Of a stretch of 64,000 nt of DNA, positions 53,498 through 61,191 are shown piece by piece. A model generated the notes under the pieces. The model searched no databases. It saw nothing but the letters and a program-made list of their open reading frames with translations, and was not told the origin of the DNA. The DNA comes from a bacterium (lineage in GTDB: Bacteria; Verrucomicrobiota; Kiritimatiellia; CAIKKV01; CAITUY01), in contig JBAWZF010000002.1 of the NCBI GenBank assembly GCA_037143175.1, positions 1 through 64,000 of the forward strand. The letters run 5' to 3'. The translations under genes were made by a program, and so were the position numbers. Each line of letters starts with the position of its first letter. Positions within the stretch are counted from its first letter, which is position 1.

Positions 53498-53671
53498 TGT
53501 GGGGCGGATGTCTCATCCGCCTTGTTGCCAGATGGGTCCATAGACAGGCGGATGGGGACATCCGCCCCACATTAACTCTTCATAATCGTAATCCTAATCG
53601 TAATCGTAATCTATTCCCGTCGTTACTGAAGAGGGATTACGATTACGATTATGATTACGATTATGATAAAG
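53498..53671. repeat. TGTGGGGCGGATGT inverted repeat plus TAATCG hexamer hairpin
   Basis: 53498-53571 repeats the arms found at 49291-49365. Directly after, 53581-53671 holds CATAATCGTAATCCTAATCG and, after a short loop, GATTACGATTATGATTACGA. Two different hairpin families thus stand side by side between the metC-like gene and cysK. No gene is present in the 339-base gap. Confidence 0.8.
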
Positions 53672-53693
53672 AACAGACTCTATATTTGCCCCA

Positions 53694-54830
53694 CTAGGTG
53701 ACTAACGCCGCATCGATGTCTGCCATTAAATCTTCTGGTGCTTCCAGACCGGCGGATAGTCGGACTAGACTATCCGAAATTCCCCGTGCCAGACGTTCCG
53801 GCTTTGGCATGGCGGCATGAGACATGGTTGCCGGATAGGACAAAATGCTCTCCACTCCGCCAAGACTCACAGCCATCAAGGGCAACTTCACCCGTTTAAG
53901 AAGATTCAGGGTCGTTGCCACGTCATGGAGCTCAAATGAAAGAACCGCACCCGCACCTGAGGCTTGAGCTTTGTGCACGCCATGTCCGGTATGCTGCGGC
54001 AAGCCAGGGTAGTACACCCGCTTGACCTCCGGACGCTTGAGCAACCATTCCGCCATCATCCCGGCAGTGCGTTGTTGAGCATCCATCCGCACCCCCAAAG
54101 TCTTGATGCCACGCATGACCAGCCAGGAATCCTGCGGCCCCAGAATGGCACCAAACGTATTCTGGATCACCTTCAACCGATGTCCCAACTCGGCCTCACG
54201 AGTTACCGCCAACCCGGCAATCAGGTCACTGTGTCCCCCCAGAAACTTAGTTGCACTGTGCACCACGACGTCAAACCCGAGCTCAATCGGCCGTTGAAAA
54301 TAAGGCGTCATGAACGTGTTATCCGTAATCGCCAGCAGCTTATGCTCACGCGCAATTTCAACCATGGCGCGTAGATCGGTAATGGACAATAAAGGGTTGG
54401 CTGGCGTTTCAACAAACAACGCACGGGTGGCCGGGGTTATCGCCTTCCTGACACTGGCGGGATCGGTGCTGTCAACAAACGTCACCTCAAGTTTCCATTG
54501 CCGGAACAGGGTGGTCAAAGCACGAAAGGTGCCCCCATAAATATCCTGACCAACCACCAGATGATCACCGGGGGAAAACAGCATCAGCACCGATGAAGTC
54601 GCCGCCATACCGGAAGCAAAGGCCAGCCCGCGCGCTCCGCCCTCCAGGGAGGCAATGGCCTGCTCAAGCGCTTCCCGTGTCGGATTCCCACTGCGGGCAT
54701 AGTCATAATGCCCTAGGTGCTCGGGGTCCGCCTGATGAAAAGTAGAGGCCTGATAAATAGGGATACTGGAGGCCCCGGTATAAGGGTCGCGATCCTTGCC
54801 AGAATGAATCAAACGAGTCGCATAGTTCAT
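53694..54830 (-). CDS. Cys/Met-metabolism PLP enzyme (cystathionine lyase/synthase family), second of two
   Basis: IPIYQASTFHQ and YDYARSGNPTREALEQAIA are the N-terminal family motifs, and DVVVHSATKFLGGHSDLIAG contains the PLP lysine. LGGVESILSYPATMSH is the substrate-binding end. The upstream paralogue starts the pair and their genes overlap by four bases. In comparable pairs one acts as cystathionine gamma-synthase and the other as beta- or gamma-lyase. I cannot assign which reaction this one performs. Confidence 0.9.
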   Translation of the reverse strand: MNYATRLIHSGKDRDPYTGASSIPIYQASTFHQADPEHLGHYDYARSGNPTREALEQAIASLEGGARGLAFASGMAATSSVLMLFSPGDHLVVGQDIYGGTFRALTTLFRQWKLEVTFVDSTDPASVRKAITPATRALFVETPANPLLSITDLRAMVEIAREHKLLAITDNTFMTPYFQRPIELGFDVVVHSATKFLGGHSDLIAGLAVTREAELGHRLKVIQNTFGAILGPQDSWLVMRGIKTLGVRMDAQQRTAGMMAEWLLKRPEVKRVYYPGLPQHTGHGVHKAQASGAGAVLSFELHDVATTLNLLKRVKLPLMAVSLGGVESILSYPATMSHAAMPKPERLARGISDSLVRLSAGLEAPEDLMADIDAALVT

Positions 54831-55966
54831 AGCAGCACTTTCAGATCATCAATCAATTCGCCCGCATCCTCAATACCAATTGACAACCGCAGAAGCCGGT
54901 CATTAATTCCCAATCTTTCACGAACTGAAGTATCCATATCCGCATGGGTTTGCACGGCAGGGTAAGTGATCAGAGATTCCACACCGCCCAGACTCTCCGC
55001 AAAAGTGAACACTTTTACACCGGCCAAAATGGGCGGAATACAGGCCGCCTCGGTCACCTCAAAGGAAATCATGCCACCATACCCGCTGTGTTCACGATCC
55101 AGAATATCGCGTCCTGGATGATTGGGCAGGCCCGGGTAATACACATGCCGCACACGGGGATGCGCCGCCAACCATTCGGCGATGGCGCAGGCGTTATCCT
55201 GCTGTTGGCGCACCCGCAGGGGCAGTGTCTTCAGCCCGCGCAGGGTCAGCCAGCAATCCTGCGGTCCCAACACGCCCCCAATCGCGTTCTGAAAGAATCC
55301 CAGGCGCTCTGAGATCTCGGGATTCCCTGAAACCACAATCCCTGCCACCACATCGTTATGCCCGGCCAGATACTTGGTGGCACTATAGACAACCATATCC
55401 GCCCCCTGCTCTAGTGGGCGCTGGAATACCGGCGTGAGAAAGGTGTTGTCCACGATGGTCAATGCACCCAAAGCCCGCGCCGCCTTCGCGATGGCTCGAA
55501 GGTCCGCGATTTTAAGCAGGGGATTGGTTGGACTCTCGACAAATACGGCTTTTACGCCTGCATAGTTCAAGGCGCCCTGCACAGCCGCCAGGTTTGAAGT
55601 ATCCACATAAATCGCCTCGATCCCATAGGGGCGGAACACCTTCTCGAATAGACGGAATGTGCCGCCATAAAGATCCTCGGTGACAACGATACGATCCCCT
55701 TGTTTGAACAGGTGCAAGACCGTATCAATCGCGGCCATCCCTGAGGCAAAAGCAAACCCTTTATGGCCCCCATCTGCTTTCGCCAGGGTCTCTTCAAGAA
55801 CTAAACGGGTCGGATTTGAGGTTCGCGAGTAGTCAAAGCCCGTCGATTGGCCGAGAGCAGGATGCCCAAAGGAAGCCGTCTGATAAATCGGCACCGAGAT
55901 GGCCCCCGTTCTGGAGTCATACCTGTTCCCCGCCTGCGCTAATAATGTCGATATCGTTTGAGTCAT
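54827..55966 (-). CDS. metB: Cys/Met-metabolism PLP enzyme (cystathionine gamma-synthase-like), first of two
   Basis: ISVPIYQTASFGHPALGQ and DYSRTSNPTRLVLEETLA open the fold, and DMVVYSATKYLAGHNDVVAG carries the PLP lysine. SLGGVESLITYPAVQTHADM follows. It is a clear paralogue of the next gene. Together with CysK the pair would connect cysteine and homocysteine through cystathionine. Upstream are two TTTCTCTAT boxes that may belong to its promoter. The metB symbol reflects the closest functional guess, not a proven reaction. Confidence 0.88.
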   Translation of the reverse strand: MTQTISTLLAQAGNRYDSRTGAISVPIYQTASFGHPALGQSTGFDYSRTSNPTRLVLEETLAKADGGHKGFAFASGMAAIDTVLHLFKQGDRIVVTEDLYGGTFRLFEKVFRPYGIEAIYVDTSNLAAVQGALNYAGVKAVFVESPTNPLLKIADLRAIAKAARALGALTIVDNTFLTPVFQRPLEQGADMVVYSATKYLAGHNDVVAGIVVSGNPEISERLGFFQNAIGGVLGPQDCWLTLRGLKTLPLRVRQQQDNACAIAEWLAAHPRVRHVYYPGLPNHPGRDILDREHSGYGGMISFEVTEAACIPPILAGVKVFTFAESLGGVESLITYPAVQTHADMDTSVRERLGINDRLLRLSIGIEDAGELIDDLKVLL

Positions 55967-55988
55967 GCCCGTCTCCCTACAGCCACTA

Positions 55989-56044
55989 TGTCAATTAATA
56001 CGATAGAGAAACTATTCCATTGATTATTAATGTCAATAGAGAAA
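55989..56044 (-). promoter_or_regulatory. Upstream region of the metB-like gene with paired TTTCTCTAT boxes
   Basis: On the minus strand TTTCTCTAT occurs at 56036-56044 and 56003-56011, 33 bases apart, each followed by a TTGACA (56031-56036 and 55989-55994). The repeat of box plus TTGACA suggests an operator/promoter arrangement for the sulfur genes. The -10 elements are not convincing. Confidence 0.35.
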
Positions 56045-56109
56045 GCAATATCCAATCCGCGCCTAATAGCCGGATCACGATTTAAGAACGACTTTTGCGC
56101 CCCACAACG

Positions 56110-56191
56110 ACACGGCTCAGCAAGCTTCGCCCTCCAGCAGAAAAATGCGAGCGGAGCACATTGGAGGGCGAAGCTTGCCTGAGCCGCGTCG
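56110..56191. repeat. Inverted repeat, TGGAGGGCGAAGC family
   Basis: ACACGGCTCAGCAAGCTTCG and its partner CGAAGCTTGCCTGAGCCGCG form arms of about 26 bases around a 26-base loop, twelve bases past the stop of the trhA-like gene. It is a relative of the repeat at 17756-17884 and could terminate the transcript. Confidence 0.78.
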
Positions 56192-56203
56192 ATGAATGGT
56201 CTG

Positions 56204-56854
56204 TTACGGAATCACATACCACATAACGCTGAAGAAGTGGCAGAGGCTTCCGGCAAAGACGAAGGCATGCCAGATGGCGTGGTTGAACGGAATACGACGG
56301 CCCAGATAAAAAGCCGTACCGGCCGTGTAGAATAATCCGCCGGCAACCAACCACACCAGGCCCCCCATCGGCAGATTCTGATAGAGGGGCCTGATTGCCA
56401 CCACGACCATCCAACCCATGCCGACATACACGAGGGTCGAAAGCAACTTGAAGCGACCGGCGAAAAAGATCTTAAACACCACCCCCACCAGCGCCAATCC
56501 CCAAACGACCCCAAACAAAGACCACCCCCAGGGCCCTCTCAGGGAGATAAGAAGGAAAGGGGTATAGGTTCCGGCAATCAGCAAATAAATAGCGGAGTGG
56601 TCAATGACTTTCAGGACAGCCTTGGCCCGCGGCCAGGGAAAACTATGATAGAGCGTCGAAGCCGCAAACATAAGAACCATCGTTGTCCCGTACAAGGAAC
56701 ACGACACCACATGCCAGGCCGTCCCCCGCAATGCGGCAAAAACCACCATCACCACCAAGGCCGCCACGGCCAGCAAAAGCCCGATCCCATGGGTGACACT
56801 ACTGGCAATTTCTTCGCTTAACGAATAGGTTGGTTTAGTTGGCTCCACAATCAT
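56204..56854 (-). CDS. trhA: Hemolysin III family protein (TrhA/PAQR type)
   Basis: A seven-helix inner-membrane protein of the PAQR family. EEIASSVTHGIG (14-25), STLYHSF with the metal histidine, KVIDHSAIYLLIAGTYTPF and the final IWHAFVFAGSLCHFFSV, with two more histidines, are the family signatures. Bacterial members have been linked to membrane lipid homeostasis. Length (216) is normal. The gene starts inside the stop of the long upstream gene (four-base overlap), so the two are translationally coupled. Confidence 0.93.
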   Translation of the reverse strand: MIVEPTKPTYSLSEEIASSVTHGIGLLLAVAALVVMVVFAALRGTAWHVVSCSLYGTTMVLMFAASTLYHSFPWPRAKAVLKVIDHSAIYLLIAGTYTPFLLISLRGPWGWSLFGVVWGLALVGVVFKIFFAGRFKLLSTLVYVGMGWMVVVAIRPLYQNLPMGGLVWLVAGGLFYTAGTAFYLGRRIPFNHAIWHAFVFAGSLCHFFSVMWYVIP

Positions 56855-59475
56855 TTCCCAAGATAGCAGATCACCTTCTGTTTGACGGTGTCGGCATGAA
56901 GATTCAATCGAAAGCCCCCGGGAAGATCCGTGCCATCCACGACTCGCAGAGCTGACTCCAATGCGGCGGCTTCTGGAAGAAGCGTCGAAAGCCGGTTGGG
57001 AAGCGTCAATAGAATCTCCTGATTCAACGCATGCCCTTTTTTGTCGGGGGAGACCGCGAAATAAAGCATGTTTAACTCCACCAGATCATTAAAGAAGTGG
57101 GTCCCGAGAGAAACATCAGGCACCAGTCCCTCGTGCATGACGGCAATCTCGCAAATAACGGAGGCGGAATTGATCTCCGCAAAGGAAACCGGAATTCCCA
57201 GGGACGGCGTAGAGGTGGCCCAGCGGCCCGGCCCGGCCATCATCACCACCGGCGCGGCGCCGGCAAGTTTCAGTCGGTTCAACTTCCCGATCGTGCGCGC
57301 CACAGTATATCTCGCGCTTTCACTCATTTTTCCGTAGACCGCAGGTACCACATATATCAGTCGATCCACGAAAATGGATGAGCTGTGACCAATAACCGGC
57401 CCAGCGCTTTCCATGAGCAGATCCTGCTTTCGCACGGAGGAGGGCGCCTTCATTCTGGCAGACTCGCCCGTCATACGAACCTGAAACGGCCGGCACTGAA
57501 CCAAATTGATCCGGTAGTCCCCGTTGAGCATAAAGTTCGTTGTGAATTCGATATCCACGGGATACGCATAGGCTTCTTGAAGCTTGCTGAGAATCTCCCG
57601 CATGGTGGTGACAAAGGTCGTGTCATTAATGAGTTTCCGGAAAGTCAGGTGTCGGTAATCAGACGAGGCGGCCGGAGTCTTTTCGGCAAATAGATCCAGC
57701 GACAAAGATTCCTGAGGAATCCCCGAAATCACCGAATTAAATTCCTTTGCAGTCAACTTGTTCTGGGGCAGATCCAAAATATCCACCTCGCGCTGGCTGA
57801 ACCGGATCGCATCGGTGCCGCCTCCCTCCGGCTGTTTGTCCGGGGCATTCAGGGCAATCAGGCGGGTGTAGTCGCTACTGATCCGGTCCACCGCGCGGGT
57901 TCCAAGTCCAAACACAAGCCTCAACATTCCGGCTTCGGGGTCAATATCCTCGTTCCACACATAAGGATTAAACGAGAACCCGACACCGGCAATCTGAGGA
58001 AAATAGTTGTCGCCGTATAAAGCACCTGACACCCGCTGGATCAAGAGAGACATCTGCTCGTCCTGATCGAGAAGCCCGCGCTGCATACGATACGCAAGGG
58101 CCTCCTGGCTAAGCGTACTGGCATAGACATGACGGACCGCCGCCATGAAGGCTTCCAACCGCTGTTCGGGAGTTCCCTGGTTGGCACAAAAAACCGTTTC
58201 GTATTTCCCAGAGAAGGCGTTCCCATAACTATCCTCAAGCAATGAACTGGAGCGCACGATGATCGGCGATTGACCGAAATAATCCAGCATTTCAACAAAT
58301 TGACGCCGGATGTGATCGGGGAAGGCGCCCGACAGCAGGCGCTGCTGCCGCTCCTCATGACGCTCATGGGAAACCAGAGCATCCTCAACTTTTCGTTTTA
58401 ATTCCCAACAGCCATTCTGGACGAGATAAGTGTAATAGACATCGGCGCCAATAAAAAAGGAGTCGTGTGGCTCGAGTTTCTCGTACAAGTGTGGCGCCTT
58501 CTTTCGGAGGATCGCCCGGGCCAACAGCATCCCGAGGGATTTTCCCCCAATCAGACCGGTTCCAATCATCCGCTGAATGATGGCCATAAGATCCGGAAGC
58601 TCAAAATAGCGACAGATCAGCGGCATGAATTTTTCATCGCGCGTAATGGCACTTCGCAGAAGGCGTTGAAACGATTCCTGAATGTCCTGCACCGGGGCAC
58701 CCCCGACTTTCATCGCCTCGATGGTCTTCTGGGCACGGGCCAGATTTTTCATCCAGATGCCGGGCCGGGTGGCAGAGAAGTCCAGCCAAGGCTGCGAGAT
58801 ACCTGCCAGGATTTCCGAAATGGTGGTACTGGAGGTGACCGGCAGGCAGTTATCGTCCTCCGTCCATTCATGCAACATATACAAGGTGGGCGAGTAGCGC
58901 CGATCCACCTTGAGCGGCTGAATAAAAAAACGGTCCCGGTTGCGATAGACATCCAAAACAAGCTGCGCAGTCTGGTGAATGCTTTCAGAGGCGTGGAAAG
59001 AATGGTGGTATCGGAAAAGTGCGAAATAGGCGATCGTATCGAGCTTGAAAAGGAACGGACAGGTGATCATAAAGAAATTACCGAGCATCCGATCGCTATA
59101 CCAGTCGGCCGCCAGTTCGGAAAGTCCGTCAAAAACATACAAGGCTCCCCGCCCCTTGTTTTCAATGACATTTAAGATCTTGCCCACAAAATGTTCAAAT
59201 CCTGCTTCCGGCTCAACATTGTGAATCTCGACCCCCGGGGTTTCAGGAATAAGCTGGCGATGGCTCGCGAACCGGAAATAGACAAGCGGTGCCCCAGTGG
59301 TTAATCCATACTCAACAAAGCGCTCAACCAAAGGTCGATAATCCTCAATGTCATCGACCTGCCACACAACATTGTCGCCCGCCGCCAGATTTTTCAGGGT
59401 CGCATCAAGTGAAGGAATCCCCGTACTGAAAGAAGGCAGGGCCGCATCGTTTTTGTTCTTGAGTAGATTAGCCAT
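56851..59475 (-). CDS. KaiC-like domain fused to a PEP/pyruvate-binding domain
   Basis: The first 230 or so residues (FSTGIPSLDATLKNL, then VYFRFASH and ALYVFDGLSELAADWYSDRM) follow the KaiC/RAD55 layout, but the Walker A GxxxxGKT is replaced by VDDIEDYRP, so ATP binding there is doubtful. GLIGGKSLGMLLARAIL (about 308-324) and SPIIVRSSSLLEDSYGNAFS then define the PPDK N-terminal (PEP/pyruvate-binding) fold, ending near VQCRPFQVR. A last part with GPGRWATSTPSLGIPVSF and GTHFFNDLVELNM resembles extra domains of related proteins. The swivelling-His and PEP domains of PEP synthase are missing, so it is probably not a complete PEP synthase. It is coupled to trhA. Confidence 0.75.
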   Translation of the reverse strand: MANLLKNKNDAALPSFSTGIPSLDATLKNLAAGDNVVWQVDDIEDYRPLVERFVEYGLTTGAPLVYFRFASHRQLIPETPGVEIHNVEPEAGFEHFVGKILNVIENKGRGALYVFDGLSELAADWYSDRMLGNFFMITCPFLFKLDTIAYFALFRYHHSFHASESIHQTAQLVLDVYRNRDRFFIQPLKVDRRYSPTLYMLHEWTEDDNCLPVTSSTTISEILAGISQPWLDFSATRPGIWMKNLARAQKTIEAMKVGGAPVQDIQESFQRLLRSAITRDEKFMPLICRYFELPDLMAIIQRMIGTGLIGGKSLGMLLARAILRKKAPHLYEKLEPHDSFFIGADVYYTYLVQNGCWELKRKVEDALVSHERHEERQQRLLSGAFPDHIRRQFVEMLDYFGQSPIIVRSSSLLEDSYGNAFSGKYETVFCANQGTPEQRLEAFMAAVRHVYASTLSQEALAYRMQRGLLDQDEQMSLLIQRVSGALYGDNYFPQIAGVGFSFNPYVWNEDIDPEAGMLRLVFGLGTRAVDRISSDYTRLIALNAPDKQPEGGGTDAIRFSQREVDILDLPQNKLTAKEFNSVISGIPQESLSLDLFAEKTPAASSDYRHLTFRKLINDTTFVTTMREILSKLQEAYAYPVDIEFTTNFMLNGDYRINLVQCRPFQVRMTGESARMKAPSSVRKQDLLMESAGPVIGHSSSIFVDRLIYVVPAVYGKMSESARYTVARTIGKLNRLKLAGAAPVVMMAGPGRWATSTPSLGIPVSFAEINSASVICEIAVMHEGLVPDVSLGTHFFNDLVELNMLYFAVSPDKKGHALNQEILLTLPNRLSTLLPEAAALESALRVVDGTDLPGGFRLNLHADTVKQKVICYLGK

Positions 59476-59524
59476 ACGTATAAGTGAAGATTACTCCGGT
59501 TATACATCGATTTCACGCAAAATC

Positions 59525-59759
59525 CAGAGCAGACGCATCTAATGACATTCCCGTGGCTGAAAACATGTGGGCAAAGGCTTGTTTTGGAGTGCGGCGGCTT
59601 GACGCCGCTTTGTAAAGGCACGGCTTGACGCGCCTCATAGGGTGTGTCCCGTCAAGCCGGGCCACAGGAAAGCGGCGTCAAGCCGCCGCACTCCAAATCC
59701 ATGTCACCAATTGGCGCCAATAATGTCAGAAAAATGAGAAATTAGATGCGTCGGCCCTG
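59525..59759. mobile_element. MITE-like element with ACGCATCTA ends, copy 2
   Basis: The ends CAGAGCAGACGCATCTAAT and ATTAGATGCGTCGGCCCTG are inverted repeats. The interior hairpin TTTGGAGTGCGGCGGCTTGA with its complement matches copy 1 at 52153-52396, while the bases between the ends and the hairpin differ. It fills most of the 380-base gap between the divergent KaiC/PPDK-like and Rrf2 genes, where promoters of both would be expected. Confidence 0.82.
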
Positions 59760-59855
59760 GCAAAATCCTTTCCAGAGAAAGGTTAAAGTGTTATGTTATG
59801 TACTCTACAGGGTTACTATCGAATATGTTGCGCTAAGATCATAGGATGAAGAAAA

Positions 59856-60299
59856 ATGAAAATTTCGACTAAGGGAAGATACGGGCTCAGAATTCTGCTA
59901 GACCTTGCTGCGCACCAGAAAAAGGGGCCTGTAAATTTAGGCGACATCTCCAGACGGCAGGGGATTTCTGAAAAATATCTCTGGCAGGTGATCAATCTTG
60001 CCAAGGCGGCGGGCCTCATCAACTCAGCCCGCGGGCCAAAAGGTGGCTACACCGTGGCCAAGCCAGCCGATAAAATCAGCCTGCTGGATATCATCTCGGC
60101 CCTGGAAGGCCCTATTGTTCTGGTTGACTGTCTGGACAAAGCTGGAAGTTGCGACCGGAGCTCTTCATGTGTTACCAGGGAAGTCTGGGGTCAAATCGAA
60201 GATAACATGAAACAGACCATGTCCAAGATCACCCTCCAGGATCTGGTCGACAAACAGGAAGCCAGAGCAACAGGCCAAGCATCCAGCTACGATATCTAA
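59856..60299 (+). CDS. Rrf2-family regulator with Fe-S-type cysteines
   Basis: MKISTKGRYGLRILLDLA and DISRRQGISEKYLWQVIN form the winged helix, and ARGPKGGYTVAKPADKISL the wing. VDCLDKAGSCDRSSSC (C92, C98/C104 region) has the three-cysteine loop of IscR-like members, so it may sense Fe-S status or a redox signal. Length (147) is normal. With msrB immediately downstream and cysK, sufS and metB-like genes nearby, control of sulfur or redox genes is a reasonable inference. Confidence 0.9.
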   Translation: MKISTKGRYGLRILLDLAAHQKKGPVNLGDISRRQGISEKYLWQVINLAKAAGLINSARGPKGGYTVAKPADKISLLDIISALEGPIVLVDCLDKAGSCDRSSSCVTREVWGQIEDNMKQTMSKITLQDLVDKQEARATGQASSYDI

Positions 60300-60770
60300 A
60301 TGAAAAGCATCATAATATCCTGCTTGATTTTCACCAGTATGGCATTGTTAGCTGCGGAGAAGATCCCTATGGAAAAGGTAATTAAAACGGACGCAGAATG
60401 GAAAAAACAACTGACGGCCGAGCAGTACCGCGTCACCCGCAATAAGGGAACTGAACCCCCTTTCTGCAGTCGGCTAACAGATCAGGCGGAGCCCGGTGTC
60501 TATGCCTGCGTCTGTTGCGACCTACCCCTTTTCAGTTCAGATTCCAAATTCCATTCCGGCACCGGTTGGCCGAGTTTCTTTCAGCCCATCTCCCCTGAAA
60601 ACATAATCGAGCATAAGGATACATCGTTGGGGATGACGCGTACTGAAATCCTCTGCGCCCGATGCGATGCCCATCTCGGCCACGTCTTTAACGATGGCCC
60701 CAAGCCGACAGGGCTTCGCTACTGCCTGAATGCAGCAGCACTGGTGTTTAGGAAAAAGCGTGAAGAGTGA
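60300..60770 (+). CDS. msrB: Exported peptide-methionine (R)-S-oxide reductase
   Basis: A signal peptide of about 19 residues (IIISCLIFTSMALLAAEK) indicates periplasmic export. ACVCCDLPLF and CARCDAHLGHVF supply the zinc-binding C-x2-C pairs, GTGWPSF and RYCLNAAAL the substrate pocket and catalytic cysteine. It repairs oxidised methionine in envelope proteins. The ATG follows the Rrf2 stop with no gap (TAAATG), so the two are translated together. No MsrA is seen. Confidence 0.95.
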   Translation: MKSIIISCLIFTSMALLAAEKIPMEKVIKTDAEWKKQLTAEQYRVTRNKGTEPPFCSRLTDQAEPGVYACVCCDLPLFSSDSKFHSGTGWPSFFQPISPENIIEHKDTSLGMTRTEILCARCDAHLGHVFNDGPKPTGLRYCLNAAALVFRKKREE

Positions 60771-60845
60771 AACGTGAAGCGTGAGGCGTGAAACGTCCAA
60801 AGTTGGGAGCCCAAGATTTTGGACGTTCTGACTTTGGACTTATTA

Positions 60846-61124
60846 TTACTCTGATTTCAGCTTCGTAATAAGCGCCGGAGGTTGCGGCGGCTTCTTGGCT
60901 TCTGTTCGAGCCATAGGGGTAACCGGACAGCAACAGCAGGGATCGGTAGTTTCGGCGGAAGAAATCGAGCGGGGCGGAGCGGGAGGAGGCGTGCGATCCT
61001 TGGGAGGAGGTACAAAACCCTGCTCATCAGATCCGTCACCGGCGGCCAAAGCCGTTCCCATGCACAACGTTGCAGCGATCATAGGAATCACATACTTCAA
61101 ATTCTTCAACGTCTTACTCTTCAT
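60846..61124 (-). CDS. Small exported proline-rich protein with four consecutive cysteines
   Basis: From the ATG at 61124 (preceded by AGGAGG at ideal spacing) the protein has 92 residues. A signal peptide (about 1-28, ending TALAA) is followed by a proline-rich region PPPKDRTPPPAPPRS and then TTDPCCCCPVTPM and a basic proline-rich tail. I do not know a family for it. It lies 67 bases downstream of the YcaO gene in the same direction. The four adjacent cysteines could bind metal, form disulfides, or be modified by the YcaO enzyme (speculation). Confidence 0.72.
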   Translation of the reverse strand: MKSKTLKNLKYVIPMIAATLCMGTALAAGDGSDEQGFVPPPKDRTPPPAPPRSISSAETTDPCCCCPVTPMARTEAKKPPQPPALITKLKSE

Positions 61125-61191
61125 ATTGCCTCCTGTTACAATTACCATATTATCATGCCAAAAGCTGACCAAAAACAACAGCTAATTTTGA

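Noticed and set aside
58465-59175. A 236-codon plus-strand frame
   Set aside because: It is antisense to the KaiC/PPDK-like gene and lacks recognisable motifs.
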